A stretch of DNA of 64,000 nt from Cordia subcordata (lineage: Eukaryota > Streptophyta > Magnoliopsida > Boraginales > Cordiaceae): the NCBI GenBank assembly GCA_028554755.1, contig JAPTOF010000005.1:6209501-6273500 (forward strand), read 5' to 3'. This document shows, one piece after another, positions 24,901-33,815 of the stretch. Position 1 is the first letter of the stretch. The number at the start of each line of letters is the position of its first letter. The position numbers and the translations under genes are program-made. The notes under the pieces were generated by a model. That model did no database searches and was not told where the DNA came from. It saw only the letters and a list, made by a program, of their open reading frames with translations.

Positions 24901-27900
24901 TTGGTTATTAATGTATTTCTTTATCTTATAGTATTAAATGAGTCAATAATTTAGATTAGGTAATTAATTAAGTTGGTTTCCTTATTATTCTAGTTTCTTT
25001 AGAATTCTTGTTACCCTTCTAGTCTAGCTTCTAATCTTGCTCACCAAGTTATCATGCTTATAAATAGGCCATTCTATTGTATTCATGAAATATAAAATTT
25101 TAGAATATAGTTTTTATGAGTATTTCGCTTCTAGAGTCGCTATTGGTGGTAGCTACCACCATCTTCAGCACTTTCATATTTTCTCTCCATATTTTATATT
25201 TTATGTATTTTCCGCATATATTAGGACAATTGATTGGTGCATGTTTAGATTTGTATAACAGGTTGGATTCTGCACTTTTGCATTTTCATTATCTTAATTT
25301 AATTCTTTTATTTCTAATTCAGATTCTCAAAACCCTATTTGAGATTGTTTTATTTGAAGATCATGGCAACCAATGGAGTCTCAGCAGACCAATGCTTAGC
25401 TTGATACTCATAAATGAAAAGGTGATACTCCAGTGTCTTTTCTTACCTTAAATTCCACATTAATGTGCTTATGTTATTGAATTCTTTTGTGCTTAGTAAG
25501 CAAGCTTTTTATTAGTTCAACTTCCAAGAACAAGTGTCAAAATTATATTAAGTTAAAACAAAATCTTGATGAGCTAGATTCCAACATTTTAGCTATACAA
25601 AAATGTACTTGGGCTATTATGTGAAAAGGTTGAGGCACGATAAAGATTAAGAAAAAGTCAAGCTTCACTTGAAGAATTGTTGTTATGTAAGAAAAGTGGT
25701 ATTAAGTAGCCAGTATGGATCTCTGTAGCTAAGGTTGCAGATTCTGCAACACTAGGCTACCCCAACCAGAAACGAAGAAGCTCGACATCCCCGTAAGCAA
25801 ATAGTGCAACTTTCCACCTAATCACCTTGCAGCTGTTCTTACAGGTCTGCGGAAAAATTCTGTCCTGTCTTGCTTTAGCCACATGAGATCACATCCTTGT
25901 AGCAAGCTTTCTTTTTCTTTTTTTTCTTTTTTCTTTTTCCTTCTATTTTCCCCCCTCTTCTTTCTTTCCTTTTGTGTAAGCAGCGATCTTATTAACATCA
26001 AAAGATTTACAAGTTCGGGCTGACTCTAATAGTCACATTACATGGGAGTGCTACCATCAACTTGCCATGCTAAGGAAATGCTGGTATATAATAGACCTTC
26101 TACTAATCCGCTTGACCGTGTATAACCTATGTTTAACATCAAACTGAATCCTACCAAGCAACAGCTTCTCTGAAGAGATATCATTTTGGTGACCTTGATT
26201 GTTGTCTTCCCTCGACTTGGGGTAGATGGAAATCACAGAAGACCGATGAAGGGTGATCCTCTGGAGGCTGATTTGCTAGCAAATCTTCTTGAGCCACGGG
26301 CTAACTTTTTCCCAAACATAGACCTTGGGGAACAACTTTTGCTTAATCCTCCCTTTCAGTATCTCCCAGTGAATGGGCATTAGAGAAAACAATTCATTTC
26401 TTGTTTCCATCCAAGATGACAAAAGCAACAGTTAGCGTCATTGCAAATCCTCTGTGAGATGAGCTGCGAATATGTAGGCAACCTGGGCAGTCTATCACCC
26501 CAGGCAAAGCCATGAACAGAATGCTTGCTTCGGAATGCTGTGCTGCCAAATCAACAATTGGGTACCTTGGCCTTAGAACCTCATGTTTAGAAGAAGCGAC
26601 CTTCTGCTTGGGATTTGAATAGCCAGATACTAGGGTATTCCATATACATAGTGGGCTGAACACCATCTAGGTGACCAATAGTTGTAAACAGATTTGATTG
26701 GTCAAGCCAAACTTACTGCCCCTCTAAGCTGTCAGCAACTTGCGAATACTACCCATTGCAGTAGAAAACCTCTTGTTCATTAAAAACCCTACTGAGGCCC
26801 CCAAGAGGATGCCAAGGATCTAGCAGAAATTAAGTTTTCGTCCCACTTCCAATGCTAAGTCACATCAATGGAAGTGCCAGAGGTCTGAGAGATCATTTTT
26901 TGGGCCCCACTGGGAACCTCCATATCCCATAAACTACCATCTTTAATACAATTTGCATAAATCAACTTGACAGACAATGATGTGCTATCTTACAGAAAAC
27001 TTTGTTTCTACTCTGCATATTTGAATGCACAGTCTTGTTCACTTGACCTTGATTTGACTTATATATGCATGACCTGATGATGCATTTGTTTTATTTAGAT
27101 GTTAACATTGAGTTGATATATGAATCTTATCACTTCTGGGCTTAATCTATCTCTTGTGGAATATTTTACATTTGATGCCTGAAATATGTGTACAAAGTTA
27201 CTGATATCTTATACTTCTTATATGCTATGATTTCGGACATCATCTCTCAGATTTACCACTTGTAACTCTATCCGGTTCTAATTGGACATCTCATCTGATT
27301 GTTGTAGTGTTCATTTCTTTTTCATTCAGTCAATTAGGTGTATTTGCAACTATATAAAAGTCATTTTTATGTACCAACGAGATCTTCATAAAAGGGTATT
27401 TGGTGCATGAAGCTTTCGCTATGCACGAGTTCTGATTGTTGTAGTGTTCATTTCTTTTTCATTCAGTCATTTAGGTGTATTTGCAACTATATGAAAGTCA
27501 TTTTTGTGTACCAACGAGATCTTCATAAAAGGGTATTTGGTGCATGAAGCTTTCGCTATGCACGGGTTCTGGGAAAGGATCAGAAACACTTTTGGTTCTA
27601 TTCTATGCAGTCTTGTACTTCCTCTAGGAAGTTGTTTCCTCAACTGAAGCTTGTCCCTTCTGCTAAGTCTCCCCTTCTCAATTAGGTATTGATGTACATG
27701 AGTATTTGTAAATAGGGACGTAGAGTTAATGACCCATAGTCCCTTATCTTTGACCATTTTGACAATTAAGTCTTGTGCGTTTAAAACGCGAGAAAAGAAA
27801 GTCCCTTGTCTTTACAATTTGTGACGTGTTAGTCATCAATTCAAAAATTGTCCAAAAAAGAAATAATTTGGACATGTGAGATGCACATGGATTGATTTTG

Positions 27901-29870
27901 GGATATATGGTTTAGGGTAGGCATGTGGATTGATTTTGGGATATATGGTTGAGTCGGGTGGGTCTGAAATGAAAAGCGTTGTAAGTGCTGATTTTTCTGA
28001 TGTGTCCAAATTGTTAAAACTTCTACGATTTTCGACTTGAGAACTGTTAAGTTACCACCTCATCTAAAAGCTTAAGCTTGTAGAGAGGATATTGGTTTAT
28101 TTATTTAGTGTGTTAACACGCCCCCTCACGTGCAGTGTAATTTGTTTAGAGCTTGCACGTGAATAGTTTTAATGTTTTTTTTTTAAATGGGTGGCAGTGA
28201 ATTTTGAACCTGTGTCGTTTGGCTTCCAGGCTCTGATACCATGTTAAGTTACCACCTCATCTAAAAGTTTAAGCTTGTAAAGAGGATATTAGTTTATTTA
28301 TTTAGTGTGTTAACAAGGACTAACAACGTCACAAATTGCAAAGATAAAGGATTGGTTTGTTGTGTTATGAAAACAAGAGACTTGATTGTTGAAAGGGTAA
28401 AAAATGAGGGACTAAATGGGACATTAATCCTTGTAACTACTGTTGTTGATTCTTTAATTGGTAAAGTATCTCATTTTAGAGTCTTTGATACAGCTGTGGA
28501 CTTATCATAACATTCAAAGCACTTCCTGATTTTCATACCTGCTGGTATAGGTGGATGGAGTTCGCCTTTAAAGAATGATATATATTTTTTTTTCCTTTTT
28601 CCTTTTTGACACCCCAAAAGTAGTGATTTGAACCAAGTCATCAATCTGGGAAAGTAGTCACAATCATTTGGGTTACTCCCTAATCACATATAGCTTTATA
28701 GCTTCTATTGCGGTTCTTCCCTTGAAATTTAATTATGTGTACAATAAATTTATTAATGTTTCCTTCTGGGCTATATCTTCTATTGCTACAAAACTTCTGT
28801 TCAATTTGAGGAAAAAAAAAAAAAAAAAAGCATTTGTGTGGATACTGGTGGTAAATGTTCACTGATAAGGGGTTAAATGTTTTATTTGCAGATATATTCG
28901 GACTTGAAAGTTCATATTCTGGCTACACAGGTAAGTTCTTGGTTATTGCTTTCCATGTATACGGTTGAGTTTGGAATTCTGTGAGATTGTATTCTATGTT
29001 AGTTCTGCATTTTTGAGACAGATATCTATTCTCAAATAACTGTTGTTACTGTGACTCCAACTGCTAGCAAATGCTAAACCTTTACTGATGGCTAGAAGGT
29101 ATTTTGTTTGCACTTGATTGAGTAAAATACTCTTTAAATAGATTATGCACCCAAAAAAAATCCTTGTGAAGCTTTGGAGAATTCCCTTTTTTTCTTTTTT
29201 CTTTTTTAATTTCTTTCTCTTGATTTTCTTGTGAATTAAGTTAAATATGAAATAGGATCCGCTCTGCAAATGGCTCTTGTCGGATAGTATTCACATAATT
29301 ACACAAGTGTCTCTATAGAGTTCCTTAAACAAGATATATTGGACTGAATTAAATAACTATCAGCGATTGACATTATACTATTGAGGCAAACCCTCAGTCC
29401 ATCTCTCTCCAGCCAGATCATAGACCGAGTAATCTTTTTCCTTTATCCAAGGAAAAACTGTTTGACTTCCCTGTAGAAAGAGATCCACGTATACGGCGCA
29501 ATCTACCTGTGATGGACATTGCTGTTACTGAAAAAAGTATTCTTTAGTAATGCGAGTGTCTCGATCAATATCTGTACTCCAGTTCGCAACCACCCTGTGC
29601 AAATCGAATAAGGACATAGTTTCTTTGTACATTTGTGCATTAATCTAAAGACAATTTGGATATGCTTTTGTTCTGTTATGAAATTTTGTATATCCTTGAC
29701 ATGATTGTGTTCTGTTGTAGCCTGTGGATCAGCATCAGCGTCTAGCCATATGCTTCGACAATTTAATGGCTGATGTTGCACGAAGCTTGGATTCTAAAAA
29801 TAGGGATAAGTTCACTCAGAACCTAACTATTTTTAGGAATGGCTTCCGGGTTAAAAGTGCATCTACATGA
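977..29870 (+). CDS. XPO7: Exportin-7 (Ran-binding importin-beta family receptor), C-terminal half, 14 exons
   Basis: Exons: 977-1081, 1161-1265, 1338-1390, 1495-1558, 1692-1826, 8816-8928, 9009-9102, 18729-18948, 19638-19768, 21085-21231, 22391-22519, 25323-25421, 28892-28930, 29721-29870 (TGA 29868-29870). All junctions are GT-AG, phases agree, and the sum is 1584 nt (527 codons plus stop). The protein is close to plant exportin-7 from memory of the family: GDQAMHSSK early, [70 protein letters not shown], and [15 protein letters not shown] near the end. Family members are about 1050-1090 residues, so roughly the N-terminal half, including the usual Ran-binding N-terminus, lies upstream of the window. 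Known role of the family: nuclear transport with RanGTP; plant cargo is not evident here. HEAT-type repeats are expected but not provable by eye. Introns 5-6 and 7-8 are about 7 and 9.6 kb because of retrotransposons. No exon appears broken. Confidence 0.93.
1156..1166 (+). promoter_or_regulatory. NAGNAG tandem splice acceptor of exon 2
   Basis: The acceptor reads gcagcag. Cutting at the first AG adds a Gln codon before Leu-Tyr-Ala-Arg-Leu; cutting at the second omits it. As I recall the Arabidopsis protein, it lacks the Gln, so the second site may be the main one. Both keep the frame. Confidence 0.5.
2096..2763. mobile_element. MITE-like element with degenerate terminal inverted repeats, in exportin-7 intron 5-6
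   Basis: The left end (gcctgtttggaatagtttta) is an imperfect inverted copy of the right end (ataagctccaaacaaacaca). The interior is very AT-rich, with repeated ataagtgtcttataa-type motifs at 2130-2220 and 2580-2750. No coding capacity. An inverted partial copy of its right half lies at 9319-9640. Confidence 0.6.
3569..3793 (-). repeat. 3' LTR of copia-1
   Basis: 225 bp, read on the minus strand from tgtaaagatata to ctagtttaata. It matches 8498-8720 except at two bases and the length of the GA run. The polypurine tract abuts it. Confidence 0.93.
3801..8127 (-). pseudogene. Copia-1 gag-pol polyprotein, one frame broken by three TAG stops and one frameshift
   Basis: The start codon is at 8127. 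Gag (8127-7078) has the copia N-terminal domain, a Gly/Arg-rich RGRGG tail and a CCHC knuckle ([14 protein letters not shown]). Protease follows with DSGATSHV (about 7070-7045), then the integrase zinc and core region ([10 protein letters not shown] near 6650; DNGGEF, and [16 protein letters not shown]), reverse transcriptase ([15 protein letters not shown] near 4755), and RNase H, ending with [11 protein letters not shown] and TGA at 3801-3803 beside the polypurine tract. All domains lie in one frame except after about 3985, where the frame shifts. Stops at 7078-7080, 6529-6531 and 4873-4875 are all TAG. A Ty1/copia element normally has one long frame, so this copy cannot make the full polyprotein without readthrough, but it may be mobilised in trans. 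Confidence 0.93.
5501..5620 (-). repeat. Four tandem 30-bp units in the copia-1 pol linker
   Basis: Units at 5501, 5531, 5561 and 5591 are near-identical and in frame, giving four copies of the decapeptide [10 protein letters not shown]. They lie in the variable Ser/Thr/Pro-rich linker between integrase and reverse transcriptase, where length change is tolerated. Confidence 0.92.
8484..8497 (-). other. Primer binding site of copia-1
   Basis: Minus strand reads tggtatctagagcc. This is the initiator Met-tRNA 3'-end complement (tggtatcagagc) with one extra base, directly against the LTR. Confidence 0.85.
8498..8720 (-). repeat. 5' LTR of copia-1
   Basis: 223 bp near-identical partner of 3569-3793. 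On the minus strand it should carry the element's promoter. It is followed (toward lower coordinates) by the PBS. Confidence 0.93.
9319..9640. mobile_element. Partial MITE-like copy, inverted relative to 2096-2763
   Basis: The sequence from tgttgtgtttggttgag onward, including gatacttatcttattt and ataagatatcttatttg, is a reverse-complement match to the right half of 2096-2763. The far end degenerates into A/T-rich sequence with no second terminus, so it is truncated. Confidence 0.5.
9784..10030 (-). repeat. 3' LTR of copia-2
   Basis: Shares long stretches with 17658-17894, for example aaaatatcttttccattatg and acagcctaggc-type 3' sequence on the opposite strand. It is followed inward by gccctcctcaaactgag, the complement of a polypurine tract. 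The outer boundary is uncertain by about 10 bp. Confidence 0.85.
10036..13300 (-). pseudogene. Copia-2 pol (protease, integrase, RT, RNase H), decayed
   Basis: Read from 13300 downward: protease-like [11 protein letters not shown], integrase zinc region ([10 protein letters not shown]), a frameshifted integrase core ([19 protein letters not shown] near 12420), an integrase end FVED with TAG at 12037-12039, a Ser/Pro-rich linker, RT ([25 protein letters not shown] near 10975), and RNase H ([26 protein letters not shown] near 10180), then TAG at 10135-10137. Several frameshifts (near 12700, 12300, 11420, 10880, 10520) and stops make it non-functional. Confidence 0.88.
13380..13606 (+). repeat. 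5' LTR of copia-3
   Basis: 227 bp, beginning tgttaaggg and ending tctaca, with a CT-rich tract near its end. A tatatatagc box at about 13520 is a plausible TATA element. No second LTR copy exists in the window. Confidence 0.85.
13607..13620 (+). other. Primer binding site of copia-3
   Basis: Reads tggtatcaagagc directly after the LTR: the initiator Met-tRNA complement with one extra A. Confidence 0.85.
13991..16322 (+). pseudogene. Copia-3 gag-protease-integrase, broken
   Basis: Gag starts at 13991 (Met-Ala-Leu-Pro), with a frameshift near 14085, TAG at 14463-14465, frame changes near 14615 and 14820, a Gly/Arg/Asn-rich tail, and a CCHC knuckle whose second residue is TAG (14865-14867). Protease [12 protein letters not shown] at about 15006. 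Integrase includes [15 protein letters not shown], a 1-bp frameshift near 15755, [11 protein letters not shown] and [16 protein letters not shown]. The frame then fuses to copia-2 sequence and stops at 16376-16378, with the last 15 or so codons read from the antisense of copia-2. Confidence 0.88.
16324..17245 (-). pseudogene. Copia-2 gag
   Basis: The start is taken at 17245 (ATG, Ala-Val-Asn). It is homologous to the gag of copia-1 through [27 protein letters not shown] and a [12 protein letters not shown] tail. The zinc knuckle is eroded: [14 protein letters not shown] keeps the first Cys but has Tyr, Arg and Arg where Cys, His and Cys are expected. Frame breaks occur near 17150 and 16870. 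The reading frame ends at the junction with copia-3. Confidence 0.85.
17658..17894 (-). repeat. 5' LTR of copia-2, shared with a second truncated copia
   Basis: Partner of 9784-10030. On its inner side lies a PBS (minus strand tggtaatcagagc, 17645-17657: initiator Met-tRNA complement with one extra base). On its outer side (17895-17910) is a polypurine tract rather than host DNA, so the same LTR also serves as the 3' LTR of another copy. Confidence 0.85.
17895..18010 (-). pseudogene. 3' end of another copia pol plus polypurine tract
   Basis: Minus strand gives QIGDV (matching the conserved DQIADVLTK region), then after a slip [15 protein letters not shown] and TGA, then ttgaggggaggg against the LTR at 17894. 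This is the expected C-terminus of a copia polyprotein. It is cut by the MITE at 18011; possible continuation at 18241 and beyond is too decayed to follow. Confidence 0.7.
18011..18240. mobile_element. MITE, family with ends gggcctgtttggattg (copy 1)
   Basis: The left end gggcctgtttggattggctt and the right end aagctaatccaagcaagccc are imperfect inverted repeats. About 230 bp, no coding capacity, interior with paired AAAAG/CTTTT tracts. It interrupts the copia pol fragment 17895-18010. Confidence 0.8.
18241..18728 (+). other. Intron 7-8 sequence before exon 8
   Basis: Ordinary AT-rich intron leading to acceptor ttgttcag at 18728. Nothing further is recognised; short open frames here have no resemblance to known proteins. 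Confidence 0.5.
19956..20119 (-). mobile_element. One-ended TRIM copy in exportin-7 intron 9-10
   Basis: The sequence agtgaccacctcatctaacg...ttgcacgtgaacaatttt...gtggcagtgag matches the left LTR and interior of the complete TRIM at 28045-28315, but the PBS end and right LTR are missing. Probably a truncated or recombined relic. Confidence 0.7.
20311..20384. repeat. Perfect 37-bp tandem duplication
   Basis: Two exact copies, 20311-20347 and 20348-20384, beginning ctagtcatctctagcttg. The surrounding 20130-20600 is unidentified; a minus-strand open frame there (20329-20574) has no family resemblance that I can see. Confidence 0.95.
23028..23895. mobile_element. Non-autonomous DNA transposon, probably hAT-like, in intron 11-12
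   Basis: The left end cagtggcggagcaaggat and right end atagctccgcccctta form a degenerate inverted repeat of a type common in plant genomes. The interior is AT-rich with no transposase. Three partial repeats of tgcctattatagtttgaaagg lie at 23520-23640, and an ATA/ATT trinucleotide run at 23811-23846. No clear 8-bp target duplication is seen, so class assignment is tentative. Confidence 0.5.
24110..24440 (+). repeat. 5' LTR of the 1.1-kb element
   Basis: 331 bp beginning tgttg and ending ccaca. A tatagatagg box near 24283 may be the TATA element. It aligns end to end with 24887-25216. Confidence 0.9.
24744..24813 (+). repeat. Short tandem duplication inside the 1.1-kb element
   Basis: gttagacgagctgtg(c/t)tgacccat occurs twice in succession, about 35 bp apart, in the otherwise non-coding interior. 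Confidence 0.8.
24887..25216 (+). repeat. 3' LTR of the 1.1-kb element
   Basis: 330 bp partner of 24110-24440, preceded by the polypurine tract and followed by the TATAT duplication. Confidence 0.9.
26190..26950 (-). pseudogene. LINE ORF2 C-terminal (zinc-binding RT domain) remnant
   Basis: On the minus strand, fragments resemble the zf-RVT region of plant LINEs: [11 protein letters not shown] near 26800, IPKQAF...W near 26560, and CCFCHLGW near 26420, which fits the CxxCH pattern. Stops and frame changes are frequent. It lies in exportin-7 intron 12-13 antisense to the gene. Judged by pattern only. Confidence 0.45.
27294..27567. repeat. 137-bp tandem duplication in intron 12-13
   Basis: 27294-27430 and 27431-27567 are near-identical (a handful of substitutions). 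Each copy contains tgcatgaagctttcgctatg, the 3' edge of the Au-type SINE, so the duplication overlaps the SINE. Confidence 0.93.
27531..27665 (-). mobile_element. Degenerate Au-type SINE
   Basis: Plus strand shows ggtgcatgaagctttcgc, tgcacgggttctgggaaagg, ttctatgcagtcttgta and gttgtttcctcaactgaagc in order. This matches, in reverse orientation, the body of the Au SINE family of flowering plants, which I recognise from memory. The 5' tRNA-like end is eroded beyond about 27665. Confidence 0.65.
28045..28118 (-). repeat. TRIM LTR (3')
   Basis: 74 bp, matching 28242-28315 with few changes; contains accacctcatctaaaagctt. Confidence 0.92.
28242..28315 (-). repeat. TRIM LTR (5')
   Basis: 74-bp partner of 28045-28118, flanked internally by the initiator Met-tRNA PBS. 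Confidence 0.92.
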
Positions 29871-30320
29871 GAAAGTTTCACGGAGTCCCCAGAACCTCTG
29901 TTTCTTGGCGAAAAGTGGACCTTCTGGTCCTTGAACTAGAATTCTGTGCAGTTTGTTCCTGAAATGATGAACAATAGTGAATGTGGTCATGTGGTTCAGG
30001 TAATGCATAATATTGCACGGAATATGGAAACTTGTCCTAGTGGGCATTGTATATTCCTTTGAAGGCAGCAAGCTGTGTATTTGTAGCATATATTAGAACT
30101 GTCTCGTAAGAATCTTGCAGGTCTCTAATAGATGATGGCTCAGAATACCATTTTTGTTGTATATGTCCAGTTTAGATTTTGGATAGTCTCAAAAGGAAAA
30201 TGTAATTCAATGTTCTTTTATTTGTTTTCCTTAGATAAATCAGTGTGGAGAAGATTGTGTATGTGGATCTTTTTCATCTCTTTATAATAGAAAAGTGAGA
30301 TCTACATGGATTACAAAGAT
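29871..30320 (+). other. 3' untranslated and downstream region of exportin-7
   Basis: AT-rich sequence after the stop. No unambiguous AATAAA is seen close to the stop; weak candidates are aatgtaattcaatg near 30200 and tataataga near 30285. A CT microsatellite at about 30328-30357 follows. Confidence 0.4.
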
Positions 30321-30327
30321 TAGCCGA

Positions 30328-30329
30328 AG

Positions 30330-30357
<28 letters not shown>
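30328..30357. repeat. (CT)n microsatellite
   Basis: Uninterrupted tctctctct run of about 28-30 bases, downstream of exportin-7. Confidence 0.95.
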
Positions 30358-30361
<4 letters not shown>

Positions 30362-30764
30362 TGTGGTTTGCTAAAATATGTTATACATTTGGAAAGTCAA
30401 ATGGTGGGAAGGTCTTCTTGATGCTTGAATCTCCGAAAGCTAAAGAGGCTTAAATTTTTTTGGTAAAGTCCGTCTTCTGACTTTCTGAGGCATAGCAATA
30501 GAAACAAAATTAGTGCAAACTCAAAACTTTTTGGCTTTCTCAACACTTTCTAAAAACATTTTTCAAACACTTAAAATCAAGACCTTTTGGAGTATTTTCT
30601 TGAAGTCCTTTTATCAAACTTACGCCTTGGATAGTGATGTCATCAACTCAATGCATATGCTCAATCTTTGTTGGCATATACTTTTGGTAAAATATCAAGT
30701 GTCATCTTATAATCGAACTAGTTAAGCACTTATCAAGGCATTTGATGGATTCTTTCTTAAAATA

Positions 30765-31240
30765 ATGGAGCTTGTGGACGGGTCTTGGTGGCATGTGTCG
30801 CTCCTGTGCTGGGATTTGAAGCTCTGTGGGTCATGGTATAACGACTTTTAGAGTATCTTATCGTGTCTTTCCTCTATTCGGTGTTTGGTCCCAATCAACG
30901 TGATTCCGCTTTGCTCATTGACGGCGAGTCTTCCATTTTTGGGGACTCTGTGGGAGGTATCCGCTAGAAGGAACTGGTCTGGTCTGGGTTCTTAACCTAG
31001 TATTGTCCTTTCGCTAGTGAGATTGGTTGTAGTTTCTGCCATGGTCGTTGGTAGTTCTTGGTGAAAAAAAATGGTAGTTAGTCATTTCTGGGCTTTTGTG
31101 TGTTTTGGGCTATGTTTTGTGTTCGGGCCCATTTGTCTTGCTTGGACCTATCAGTTGGGTCCCCTTGTCTATTTGTCTAGGTTTTATTTTTCTCACTTAT
31201 AATAAACTTTTGTTGACAAAATGAAAAAGAGAAAGAAGAC
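30765..31240 (+). mobile_element. Possible LINE 3' end
   Basis: Less AT-rich than its surroundings. It ends gggcccatttg, ttgggtccccttgtctat, and aataaacttttgttgacaaa followed by an A-rich stretch, in the style of plant LINE 3' ends. No coding domain or target duplication was found, so this is a weak call. Confidence 0.3.
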
Positions 31241-32817
31241 AAAAAAAGTGGTTTACGACTAGACCAGGTGTGCCTTGGCATATATATTGATGTGTCATAC
31301 TCAAAACATATCGTGCATATTTTTTTTTTTTTTTTTTTGTCCTGGCAACCTCGCCATCTTACCCAAATTGCGATTTATAATTATGAACAACTCTTTTTGT
31401 ACTTTTGCATGTTGAGTTTCTTGCCATGTTGAAACCAATCCCAAGTACATTCATTCACAGCTTGAATAAAAACAAAGGGCTTTGAGCATTGACTATTGAG
31501 AATTCAACAATCTAATAATATTCAAAAGTCTAGGGCAAACTCCTTGGAATTAATGGGGGACTTGAACCGCCAGATATGTAATTATACTTTGTTGCTGATT
31601 TGAATAAGAATTTTGGCCGGTAGCCTTTGAATGATAAAAAAAAAATTTATTTCAATCACAATCACATATATTTTTAATCAGCTTCCAATGTAAGAAAAAA
31701 AAATCATTTCAATGAGATAAACTTTCTCATAGATTCTTACAAGCAAACATGTCACAAACCTATATACAATAAAGCTCCATTACCAAATCATAAATCCAGA
31801 ACTCACCTAGAAAAAAGTAGTATAATACGAAGATACTCCCATCATAAATATAATAGAATCAACTAAACTTTAAACTATCGACCATTTGAAGAACCAAGTA
31901 ATCCTTATACTATTTCAGTTTTAGCATTTTCATTATTAAATCCATTTAACCTCATGAACCTACTATAGATTTTTTTTTTTGTATGCCTTGAATTTGATGA
32001 AACTAATATGTGAGTGAAACTAGTGTGCCAACGCCGTAACAAGACATACTTATTCAGGGTGAGTAAGTTAATTTTATTTACCATTTTTTAAAAATTTTAT
32101 GAGATAACTAGAATATATCCCGTGTAATACACGAGCAAATGCATTTTTTAATATATTTATTTATTATTTATGAAAAATTTGTATGTTCTAAGTGAGGATG
32201 AAATATAAATATATCTTTTAAAATTTTATGTATGTTAGTTCTTATATTTAATCATGTATTGAAGTATATAATTTTATATAGGGATTATAAAAGAAAAAAG
32301 AGGGATAGAATTAATCTAAATGTATTACTTTTAAAAGATTATAATTAAAAATAATATAATATATATTTTAAAATGTTCTATAAAAATATATATAGAAAGC
32401 ATGTATGCTATATGTAAAAATAAATTTACTTTTAACCTCCAAGATATAGACATATAATTCTATTAGAAATGCAAAATTTATCACTCTATGTATTCATAAA
32501 AAAAATTAAAATATCAATATCTATTTGAATAGATACCATATTTTTTTTATAACAAAAATAAATAGAAGAGTTTGAATAAATATAATCTAATAATTAATAA
32601 ATTATTTACAATTCAAATATCCATTAAAATGTCACATAAAATTCATCAATTCAAACAATACATACTTTATTAGCTAAGTGGAATTAAGATATGATGCATA
32701 ACAAAAAGTGTAATATATTGCACCTTGTCAGACATGGAACGCATTAGTATCTTTTATGCCTTTATTTATTATTGATAGTTAATTTTAATATTCTTTGTAA
32801 AATCAAATAATATAACA

Positions 32818-32880
32818 AACATACATACATACATACATACATATATACATACATACATACATATATATATGTATGTATGA
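32818..32880. repeat. (CATA)n microsatellite with flanking TATGTATG
   Basis: catacatacatacatac repeats broken by catata and turning into its complement gtatgtatg at the right end, so it can form a hairpin. Confidence 0.95.
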
Positions 32881-33175
32881 AATATTTGATTAGGGAGTAT
32901 TTTTTTGTAGATGTAGAAGATAGATTAAATTTTGTTAAGAAAAAATTTATGACATCATGACACGTGGCATAAAAAGGAAAAAATATTATCTCATAATATT
33001 CATAGATACTAATTTAGTTGACAAAAAATATAATGTTGAATTATGTATAAATAATAAAATTATAAAATAATTTATAATTAAAAAAGATAAGTTCATTTTA
33101 GATTAGGAAGTAAATGCAAATTATATAATGTTCCCTTAGTGTCATCCTCTTAAGCACCATGCTTTTTTTTGAATA

Positions 33176-33515
33176 AACACACACAAACACAAACTCGCAC
33201 CCAGAAACACATACTCATGTTCACACATAGATGCACACACACACAAACGGACACACTCATGCACACACAGACGCACAAAAACACTCTCTTTCGCGCACAC
33301 AAAAACACACTGACATTTTTCTCACACACAAACACACACTCATGCATTTAAAGCTGAAGGAGAAGAAAAAAATGTCTGTGTGTCTGTATATGTGTTCTAT
33401 ATGCGTGTACGTGTGTTTTTGTGTGTATATGTATGTAGATATGGGTCTCTTTGTGTGAATGTGTTTTTTTGTATGTGTTTGTGTTAGTGTGTTTTTGTGT
33501 ATGTGTATATAAGAG
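33176..33515. repeat. Paired CA-rich and TG-rich low-complexity tracts
   Basis: 33176-33340 is an imperfect ACACA tract, and 33372-33515 is an imperfect TGTGT tract on the same strand, so the two halves are roughly complementary. His/Thr-rich and Val/Cys-rich open frames here are artefacts of this composition. Confidence 0.85.
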
Positions 33516-33654
33516 TTGTGAATAAATATATATTAAGTGGTGAACTAGTAAATTATGAATAAATAGTAAAAAAAATTATGAATAATTTAATTGACGTGTT
33601 TATTTATAATTTTTATATATTATTTGTTCATTAATTTGCATAAAAATGTGTTGA

Positions 33655-33815
33655 ATTGTTTGTTCACTATTTTATGGTCTTTGTTCATCATTTATGGTCT
33701 CTATTCATTATTTTATGCCCTTTGTTCATCATTTTGTGGTTTTTGTTCACCATTTTATAGTCTTTATTTTCTATTTCATGCCTTTTGTTCATCAATTTAT
33801 GGTCTTTGTTCACTA
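33655..33815. repeat. Diverged tandem array, unit about 22 bp
   Basis: About seven units of the type tttgttcatcattttatggtc. A related but shorter run occurs at 45985-46030, preceded in both places by aatttaattgacgt(g/a)tttgtt-like sequence, so both belong to one interspersed repeat. Confidence 0.8.

Larger units (their letters stand above)
24110..25216 (+). mobile_element. 1.1-kb non-autonomous LTR retrotransposon in intron 11-12
   Basis: Two LTRs of about 330 bp (24110-24440, 24887-25216) both begin tgttgaagaatattttgg and end ttttcc(a/g)ca. A PBS (tggtattagagcc, 24441-24453) and a polypurine tract (tttgagaggggg, 24875-24886) abut them. The flanking duplication is TATAT (24105-24109, 25217-25221). 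The 446-bp interior has no gag or pol. The LTRs differ at roughly a tenth of positions by eye, so it is older than copia-1. The right LTR ends about 107 bp before exon 12. Confidence 0.92.
28045..28315 (-). mobile_element. Complete TRIM (terminal-repeat retrotransposon in miniature)
   Basis: Two 74-bp LTRs (28045-28118 and 28242-28315), each with tgttaa...ttaaca ends. On the minus strand a perfect PBS (tggtatcagagc) abuts the right LTR (about 28230-28241) and a polypurine tract (gtgagggggcg) abuts the left LTR. The flanks are AGAAC (28040-28044) and AGGAC (28316-28320), a 5-bp duplication with one change. Total 271 bp, no coding capacity, so it needs enzymes in trans. It lies antisense in exportin-7 intron 12-13. 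Confidence 0.93.

Noticed and set aside
33150..33458. His/Thr-rich and Val/Cys-rich open frames
   Set aside because: They translate CA/TG low-complexity tracts on both strands and have no domain.
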